Positions 1-5,049 of a DNA stretch of 5,049 nt are shown in pieces; the first letter of the stretch is position 1; every line of letters starts with the position of its first letter. A program made the translations under genes and the position numbers. Under the pieces are notes generated by a model that was given only the letters and a program-made list of their open reading frames with translations, was not told the origin of the DNA and searched no databases. The DNA is from Clostridiales bacterium. GTDB lineage: Bacteria; Bacillota; Clostridia; Peptostreptococcales; BM714. The stretch lies in NCBI GenBank assembly GCA_002869095.1, contig PKTO01000217.1, positions 1 to 5,049 on the forward strand. The letters run 5' to 3'.

Positions 1-852
<852 letters not shown>

Positions 853-858
853 ATCGTA

Positions 859-887
859 TTGACAAAACCCTGCAGTAAAATTAAAAT
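859..887 (+). promoter_or_regulatory. Sigma-A promoter of the liv operon
   Basis: A perfect TTGACA (859-864) is followed by a 17-base spacer and TAAAAT (882-887), which matches TATAAT at five of six positions. Transcription should start near 894, giving a leader of about 75 bases before the livK ATG. This is the best promoter in the window and fits strong expression of a binding-protein operon. A TATAAT at 841-846 lacks a convincing -35 box. Confidence 0.8.
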
Positions 888-906
888 TATAGTAGTATTT
901 TTACGT

Positions 907-920
907 AGTTTCAAGAAACT
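907..920. repeat. Short dyad in the livK leader
   Basis: AGTTTC (907-912) and GAAACT (915-920) are perfect reverse complements separated by AA. The dyad lies about 13 to 26 bases downstream of the predicted transcription start, a position where a repressor could block elongation or promoter escape. A two-base loop makes it an unlikely RNA hairpin in full. It may be an operator or chance. Confidence 0.3.
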
Positions 921-958
921 GTTAGCAAAAAGGATTCAAAAAAAACGAACAGAAAGAG

Positions 959-964
959 AGGGAG
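959..964 (+). promoter_or_regulatory. Ribosome binding site of livK
   Basis: AGGGAG inside a purine run precedes the ATG at 969 with only four intervening bases, a slightly short spacing. The next residues, MKRK and a hydrophobic stretch, form a proper signal peptide, so this start is well supported. Confidence 0.7.
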
Positions 965-968
965 TTGT

Positions 969-2168
969 ATGAAAAGGAAATTGGCACTATTTTTGGCACT
1001 TGTAATGGTTTTCTCGGTGTTCGCTTTTGGCTGCGCCAAGGAAGAGGCGCCGGCAGGAGACACAGCCGCAGAAGGCGAAGCTACAGAAACAGAATCTGAT
1101 GTTGTCAAGGTTGGAGTATTCGAGCCGATGACAGGCGCAAATGCAGCAGGTGGAGCCTTGGAGATTGAAGGTCTCAAACTTGCAAACAAGCTTTATCCCG
1201 AGGTTCTCGGAAAGAAAGTTGAACTTGTTATTGTTGACAACAAGTCCGACAAGGTTGAAGCCGCTAACGCTGCAAGAAGACTTGTCGACAAGGAAAAAGT
1301 GTCAATAGTACTCGGTTCTTGGGGAAGCGGATTATCTATAGCAGCGGGTCCCGTCTACAAGGATGCCCAAGTTGCCGCCATTGGAACTTCATGCACCAAT
1401 CCGCTTGTCACACTTGGTAACGACTTCTACTTCAGGGTTTGCTTCATAGACTCGTTCCAAGGCGTTGTAATGGCAAGATATGCAAACGACGAAGTTGGAG
1501 CAAAGAAAATCGCTATAATTCAAGAAATCTCAAACGACTATTCGGTAGCTCTTTCAAAATTCTTCACAAATGAAATGATTAGGCTTACTGGCGACGAAGA
1601 CGTAATAGTTTCAGTATCCAACTACAATACGGGCGACCAGGACTTCACCGCTCAATTGACAAACATCAAGAATTCGGATGCCGAAGCCATCTTCGCACCG
1701 GGCAACTTCATCGAGTCTGCACTTATCATGAAGCAGGCTAAAGAATTAGGACTGGATCTTCCTATGCTCGGAGCAGACACTTGGGAAACTCCGGAAGTCA
1801 TCGAAATAGCAAAAGAAGCCGCAGAGGGAGCTGTTTTCTCTACATTCTTTGATTCAGAAGTTCCATTGACCGAAGAAACAACTACTTTCCTTGACGCATA
1901 CAGAGCAGAGTATGGTGCGGATGTCGAGCCTGCCGCAGTAACGGCACTTGCTTATGACGCCTATCTGGTAGCTCTCGATGCTATGGAAAGAGCAGGGACT
2001 ACGACTGACACAGTTGCCATAAGAGATGCTGTTGCAGAAACAAGCATGTTCCCGGGAGCGGCAGGAATCATTTCTCTCGACGAAAACGGAGACGCTGTCA
2101 AATCTGCAATAATCAAGGTCATCGAAGACGGCAAATTCAAGTACAAAGCAACAGTTGAACCTTTCTAG
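969..2168 (+). CDS. livK: Branched-chain amino acid ABC transporter, substrate-binding lipoprotein (LivK/LivJ family)
   Basis: This is the extracytoplasmic receptor of a HAAT-type ABC importer, a Peripla_BP_6 (type I) fold of 399 residues. A lipoprotein signal peptide is visible: MKRK, a hydrophobic core, then FAFGC with the lipidated Cys at residue 22. The lipobox is slightly atypical (A at -3, F at -2). An Ala/Glu/Thr-rich linker (23-44) leads into the first strand, VVKVGVFEPMTG (45-56). The family's GSxGSGxS loop is at 116-123 and TNP at 143-145, the equivalents of the segments that bind the ligand's amino and carboxyl groups in E. coli LIVBP. Other family hallmarks are GDQDFTAQLTNIK (222-234), GADTWETP (268-275) and AYDAYLVALDAM (328-339). 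It is the first gene of the operon, behind a strong promoter and before a hairpin. The family is secure from sequence and neighbours. The exact ligand is inferred: Leu/Ile/Val is likely, but HAAT receptors also bind other amino acids or amides. Confidence 0.93.
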   Translation: MKRKLALFLALVMVFSVFAFGCAKEEAPAGDTAAEGEATETESDVVKVGVFEPMTGANAAGGALEIEGLKLANKLYPEVLGKKVELVIVDNKSDKVEAANAARRLVDKEKVSIVLGSWGSGLSIAAGPVYKDAQVAAIGTSCTNPLVTLGNDFYFRVCFIDSFQGVVMARYANDEVGAKKIAIIQEISNDYSVALSKFFTNEMIRLTGDEDVIVSVSNYNTGDQDFTAQLTNIKNSDAEAIFAPGNFIESALIMKQAKELGLDLPMLGADTWETPEVIEIAKEAAEGAVFSTFFDSEVPLTEETTTFLDAYRAEYGADVEPAAVTALAYDAYLVALDAMERAGTTTDTVAIRDAVAETSMFPGAAGIISLDENGDAVKSAIIKVIEDGKFKYKATVEPF

Positions 2169-2190
2169 GTCAGAAAAATCAAATAAACAA

Positions 2191-2222
2191 AGTGTAGACT
2201 TCCCATACGGGAAGTCTACACT
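2191..2222 (+). terminator. Strong inter-cistronic hairpin between livK and livH (no U-tract)
   Basis: AGTGTAGACTTCCC (2191-2204) pairs perfectly with GGGAAGTCTACACT (2209-2222) around the loop ATAC, giving a 14-bp stem. Beyond one unpaired A, AACAA (2186-2190) and TTGTT (2224-2228) could add five more pairs. The sequence after the stem is ATTGTTACAA and not a run of T, so it is not a canonical intrinsic terminator. Lying just after the binding-protein stop and before the permease genes, it probably causes partial termination or blocks 3' exonucleases. Either would raise livK mRNA over livHMGF. A dispersed repeat element is the main alternative. Confidence 0.75.
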
Positions 2223-2223
2223 A

Positions 2224-2251
2224 TTGTTACAATGGACTTTGCCGCAATAAT
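2224..2251 (+). promoter_or_regulatory. Possible weak internal promoter before livH
   Basis: TTGTTA (2224-2229) and AATAAT (2246-2251) are separated by 16 bases, matching consensus at four and five of six positions. It could give livHMGF some transcription independent of the hairpin. The -35 box overlaps the base of the extended hairpin, and AT-rich spacers often contain such patterns. Confidence 0.22.
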
Positions 2252-2278
2252 AAGACAAAGTGCTAAAAAGCAATGTTT

Positions 2279-2283
2279 GGGGG
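2279..2283 (+). promoter_or_regulatory. Ribosome binding site that decides the livH start at 2291
   Basis: GGGGG followed by AAAACAG gives seven bases of spacing to the ATG at 2291. The in-frame ATG at 2273 has no purine-rich site upstream, and this G-run would lie inside its coding sequence. The site differs from GGAGG and is of medium strength. Confidence 0.6.
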
Positions 2284-2290
2284 AAAACAG

Positions 2291-3184
2291 ATGAGTATTC
2301 AGACATTTATGCAGCATATGGTCAACGGGATTTCCCTTGGCAGCCTATATGCTCTTTTGGCCATAGGATACACAATGGTTTATGGGATCCTTAGGCTTAT
2401 AAACTTTGCCCATGGCGACATTTTTATGATAGGGACTTATATAGCTTTTTATGCAATGACTGCTTTTTTTCTGCCGTGGTGGGCGGCTTTTGCCTTGGCG
2501 CTTGTACTGACGGCTATTTTTGGAATACTGGTCGAGCGTCTGGCCTACAGGCCTCTTAGGAATTCGCCGCGTATATCAATAATGATTTCCGCAATAGGAG
2601 CTTCATTTTTAATAGAGAATTTGGGTATTGTCGTTTTTGGAGGAAGGCCCAAGGCTTTCCCGATAGCTCCGGTATTCGCAAAAATTTTCAATTTCGGCGG
2701 CGTGACAATGGTATCGGTTCAGCTTATAATTCCGGTTGTAACACTTGTTTTTCTTGCCATGCTCGTATATATTGTCAACCATACAAAAACCGGAATGGCC
2801 ATGCGGGCAGTTTCGAAAGACTACGAAGCCGCAAGGCTTATGGGGATAGATGTTGACGTAATAATAACATTTACATTTGGAATCGGGTCTCTTCTTGCCG
2901 CGCTTGGCGGTGTTTTATGGGGACTCAAATATCCGCAGCTCATTCCCTTGATGGGAATGATGCCTGGTCTCAAATGCTTTATCGCCGCAGTCGTCGGAGG
3001 AATAGGAAGCATAAAGGGTGCAGTCGTAGGGGGCTTCATACTTGGCCTTGGAGAAATCCTGATTGTTGCATTGCTTCCGTCGCTGACAGGCTTTAGGGAC
3101 GCGTTTGCGTTTGTTCTATTGATTGTCATACTTTTGGTCAAGCCGTCCGGTTTGATGGGAAAAACAACGACGGAGAAGGTGTAG
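2291..3184 (+). CDS. livH: Branched-chain amino acid ABC transporter permease LivH
   Basis: This is one of the two membrane subunits that form the translocation path of the LIV transporter. From the ATG at 2291 it has 297 residues, usual for LivH, with about eight hydrophobic segments. Family hallmarks are visible in order: the N-terminal GYTMVYGILRLINFAHGD (26-43), ERLAYRPLR (82-90), the cytoplasmic EAA-type coupling segment EAARLMGI (179-186) that contacts the ATPase subunits, the following FGIGSLLAALGGVLWG (196-211), and the VVGGIGSIKGAVVGG run (234-248). It ends with the typical KPSGLMG (284-290). An in-frame ATG at 2273 would add six residues (MFGGKQ) but lacks a ribosome binding site, so 2291 is preferred. 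The livM start follows the stop by three bases, indicating one transcript and coupled translation. The family is secure; substrate specificity is set mainly by the binding protein. Confidence 0.95.
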   Translation: MSIQTFMQHMVNGISLGSLYALLAIGYTMVYGILRLINFAHGDIFMIGTYIAFYAMTAFFLPWWAAFALALVLTAIFGILVERLAYRPLRNSPRISIMISAIGASFLIENLGIVVFGGRPKAFPIAPVFAKIFNFGGVTMVSVQLIIPVVTLVFLAMLVYIVNHTKTGMAMRAVSKDYEAARLMGIDVDVIITFTFGIGSLLAALGGVLWGLKYPQLIPLMGMMPGLKCFIAAVVGGIGSIKGAVVGGFILGLGEILIVALLPSLTGFRDAFAFVLLIVILLVKPSGLMGKTTTEKV

Positions 3185-3187
3185 ACG

Positions 3188-4249
3188 ATGAAAAAAAATA
3201 CGAGAAAAAACATTATGACTTTGATAGCTTTGGTTTTATTCATAGGCTTCCTTACCATAGCCGACAGGATTTTTGATTCCTACCAAATGAGGATCATCAA
3301 CCTTGCCGGAATATATGTGACACTTGGGCTCGGACTCAACCTCATAAATGGATTTACCGGACTCTTTTCGCTGGGGCATGCCGGATTCATGGCCGTGGGG
3401 GCATACACTTCGGCTATTTTGACAATGTCTCCCGAACTTAAGCAGATGAACTTTTTTCTCAAGCCGATAGTTCCCATGTTTGCGAATGTAGAGTGGCCGT
3501 TCTTTCCGGCTCTCATAATGGCCGGAGTAATGGCGGCGATTGCGGGAGCATTGATCGGGGCCCCTGTGCTCAGGCTCAATGACGACTATCTGGCCATTGC
3601 CACACTTGGATTCGGGGAAATAATAAGAATCATTTTCACCAACACTCAAACTCTTACCAACGGCGCATTGGGACTCAAGGGGCTTCCAAACTTCACAAAC
3701 GTATATTGGAGCTGGGGCACTGCGGTCATCATGGTCATTGTTATGGTTCTGTTGATAAAGAGCAGTTACGGAAGGGCTTTCAAGGCAATACGCGAAAACG
3801 AGATTGCCGCCGAGGCCATGGGCGTGAGCCTGTTTAAGCACAAGATGATGTCTTTTGTTTTGGGATCATTCATGGCAGGTGTTGGCGGAGCTCTTCTCGG
3901 CCACCTGATGGGTACAATCGACCCCTTGATGTTCAGATTCCTCATGACATTCAATATCGTGCTGATTGTTGTGCTCGGAGGGATAGGAAGCATCACCGGA
4001 ACAGTAATAAGCGCTGTAGTGGTTACTGTAATGCTTGAGGTGCTAAGGTTCCTCGACGGTTCCATGGATTTCGGATTCATTCAAATTGAAGGGATTCCAG
4101 GAATGAGGATGGTCGTGTTCTCTGCGCTTCTTATGATTGTCATACTCTTTTACCAAAGGGGACTGATGGGCACGAATGAGTTTCGATGGGAATGGGTGAC
4201 AAACCCGAAAGAAACGATTGCAACTGCTTGGAAAAATAGAAAAGCCTAG
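3188..4249 (+). CDS. livM: Branched-chain amino acid ABC transporter permease LivM
   Basis: This is the second membrane subunit, pairing with LivH. The 353 residues include about nine or ten hydrophobic segments, a common length for LivM outside the enterobacteria. A basic N-terminus (MKKNTRKN) precedes the first membrane segment. Family motifs seen are LGLNLINGFTGLFSLGHAGF (48-67), RLNDDYLAIATLGFGEIIRI (129-148), the coupling segment AFKAIRENEIAAEAMG (197-212), FVLGSFMAGVGGALLGH (223-239) and VVLGGIGSITGT (261-272). The C-terminal RGLMGTNEF (324-332) matches the usual end of the membrane domain and is followed by a short polar tail. Translation is supported by AAGGTG (3176-3181), which lies inside the end of livH six bases before the ATG. 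The sequence is intact with no missing motif. The assignment rests on motifs and on its place between livH and livG. Confidence 0.95.
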   Translation: MKKNTRKNIMTLIALVLFIGFLTIADRIFDSYQMRIINLAGIYVTLGLGLNLINGFTGLFSLGHAGFMAVGAYTSAILTMSPELKQMNFFLKPIVPMFANVEWPFFPALIMAGVMAAIAGALIGAPVLRLNDDYLAIATLGFGEIIRIIFTNTQTLTNGALGLKGLPNFTNVYWSWGTAVIMVIVMVLLIKSSYGRAFKAIRENEIAAEAMGVSLFKHKMMSFVLGSFMAGVGGALLGHLMGTIDPLMFRFLMTFNIVLIVVLGGIGSITGTVISAVVVTVMLEVLRFLDGSMDFGFIQIEGIPGMRMVVFSALLMIVILFYQRGLMGTNEFRWEWVTNPKETIATAWKNRKA

Positions 4250-4255
4250 ATGAAA

Positions 4256-4261
4256 AGGAAG
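4256..4261 (+). promoter_or_regulatory. Ribosome binding site supporting the GTG start of livG
   Basis: AGGAAG is followed by seven bases and GTG at 4269. The nearby ATG at 4250 is in another frame and ends quickly, so the GTG is the real start. Confidence 0.65.
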
Positions 4262-4268
4262 TGGAAAA

Positions 4269-5033
4269 GTGACTGTTCTGAAGACAGATAACATCACCAT
4301 GAGATTCGGCGGATTGACGGCGGTCTCTGAATTTAATCTGGATATGAAAGAAGGCGAAATAGTCGGCCTCATAGGTCCTAACGGAGCCGGCAAAACGACC
4401 TGTTTCAATATGATTACAGGTGTTTACAGACCCACAGAAGGCAGCGTACAGTGCATGGGCGTAGACATCACGGGAAAGAAACCGCATGAGATAACAAAGC
4501 TTGGAATAGCGAGAACTTTCCAAAACATAAGACTGTTCAAGGACTTGTCCGTTTTGGACAATGTCATGGTTGCCGGACACATGAGATTGAATTCGAATCT
4601 GTTTTCTTCCATAGTCAGAACTCCGGACTATGTAAGGAAGGAAACCGCAATGTATGAAAAATCGATGTCCCTTCTGAAAGAGGTCGGCTTGGAAAAAGAG
4701 GCCGACGAGGTTTCTACCTCGCTTCCCTACGGAAAGCAGAGACGGCTGGAAATAGCCAGGGCTTTGGCGACGGAGCCCAAGATACTTCTTCTTGACGAGC
4801 CGGCGGCTGGAATGAATCCTCAGGAGTCAATCGAGCTCATGGAATTCATTCACGATGTAAGGGACAAATTCAAGGTTTCAATACTCATGATTGAGCACCA
4901 TATGCAGGTAATCATGGGCGTTTGCGAAAAAATTTATGTTTTGGACTACGGAGTCACTATCGCTGAAGGAAATCCCCGCGAGATTCAAAACAACCAAAAG
5001 GTAATCGAGGCATATCTGGGGGTGGATGAATAA
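4269..5033 (+). CDS. livG: Branched-chain amino acid ABC transporter ATP-binding protein LivG
   Basis: This cytoplasmic ATPase subunit powers import together with LivF. Its 254 residues are the normal length. The Walker A motif GPNGAGKTT is at 36-44, the Q-loop Gln is Q85 in ARTFQNIRLF, the signature is LPYGKQRRLEIARAL (152-166), Walker B is ILLLDEP (172-178) with catalytic E177, and the switch His is H210 in LMIEHHM. The signature LPYGKQ in place of LSGGQ and the AAGMNP after Walker B are normal for LivG, so all catalytic parts are present. The long helical insert between Q-loop and signature separates LivG from the shorter LivF. The start is GTG at 4269, placed seven bases after AGGAAG (4256-4261); it gives the usual N-terminus MTVLKTDNITMRFGG. 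It lies 19 bases after the livM stop, and its own stop overlaps the next ATG. Confidence 0.95.
   Translation: MTVLKTDNITMRFGGLTAVSEFNLDMKEGEIVGLIGPNGAGKTTCFNMITGVYRPTEGSVQCMGVDITGKKPHEITKLGIARTFQNIRLFKDLSVLDNVMVAGHMRLNSNLFSSIVRTPDYVRKETAMYEKSMSLLKEVGLEKEADEVSTSLPYGKQRRLEIARALATEPKILLLDEPAAGMNPQESIELMEFIHDVRDKFKVSILMIEHHMQVIMGVCEKIYVLDYGVTIAEGNPREIQNNQKVIEAYLGVDE
5018..5025 (+). promoter_or_regulatory. Ribosome binding site of the downstream gene (probable livF)
   Basis: GGGGGTGG lies inside the last codons of livG, seven bases before the ATG at 5033. Like the livH site, it is a run of G, which supports the choice of that livH start. Confidence 0.6.
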
Positions 5034-5049
5034 TGCTGATAATAAAAGA
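5033..5049 (+). CDS. livF: Start of probable LivF ATP-binding protein (first five codons)
   Basis: The ATG at 5033 shares its A with the livG TAA stop (TAATG), an arrangement typical of translational coupling. Only MLIIK is visible before the window ends. LivF is the second ATPase subunit of this transporter family and almost always follows LivG; its N-terminus often begins with a short strand such as ML(K/x)(V/I). The identity is therefore inferred from gene order, spacing and the ribosome binding site, not from domain evidence. Confidence 0.6.

Noticed and set aside
1854..2306. Minus-strand open frame of 150 codons over the end of livK and the hairpin
   Set aside because: It is antisense to the conserved C-terminal part of LivK, rich in Cys and Ser, and runs through the hairpin. 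It is a shadow of the real frame.
3236..3841. Minus-strand open frame of 201 codons within livM
   Set aside because: It is antisense to the well-supported livM and has no recognisable domain or signals. Low stop frequency opposite a biased coding frame explains it.
4250..4252. ATG just after the livM stop as a livG start
   Set aside because: It is in a different frame from the LivG sequence and meets a stop after a few codons. GTG at 4269 has a proper ribosome binding site.
4043..4580. Overlapping minus-strand frames across the livM-livG junction
   Set aside because: They are opposite intact livM and livG motifs, including Walker A, and have no start signals of their own.
4720..4766. Non-canonical ABC signature (LPYGKQ) as a sign of a defective ATPase
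   Set aside because: LivG proteins normally have LxYGxQ here, and Walker A, Walker B, Q-loop and switch His are all intact.

Overview
The window carries an ordinary branched-chain amino acid ABC uptake operon of the LIV (HAAT) family, reading rightward, and the 5' part of a divergently transcribed tryptophanyl-tRNA synthetase gene. The likely host is a low- to moderate-GC Firmicute, probably an amino-acid-using member of the Clostridia. This rests on the lipoprotein-type binding protein, purine-rich GGAGG-type ribosome binding sites, near-consensus sigma-A promoters in AT-rich spacers, a Bacillus-type TrpRS and a CodY-box-like sequence. No species can be named from the sequence alone.

Layout. 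Positions 645 to 1 (minus strand) encode the first 215 residues of TrpS, whose C-terminal end lies outside the window. Positions 646-968 are a 323-bp divergent control region with no gene. It holds a trpS promoter on the minus strand (689-717), a CodY-box-like 15-mer (754-768), a 28-bp AT-rich inverted repeat (825-852), a strong sigma-A promoter for the transporter operon (859-887) and a small dyad in its leader (907-920). Then come livK (969-2168), a very stable hairpin without a U-tract (2191-2222), livH (best start 2291, to 3184), livM (3188-4249), livG (GTG start 4269, to 5033) and the first five codons of a probable livF (from 5033, overlapping the livG stop by one base).

How it works together. 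The lipid-anchored LivK captures the amino acid outside the membrane and delivers it to the LivH/LivM channel, and the LivG/LivF ATPases drive import. The binding protein is first and is separated from the permease genes by the hairpin. This suggests that livK is expressed more highly than livHMGF through partial termination or mRNA 3'-end protection. The tight spacing from livH to livF points to translational coupling.

I found no new biological system. The points worth a second look are regulatory: the inter-cistronic hairpin, the candidate CodY site, the two dyads around the liv promoter, and the livH start.
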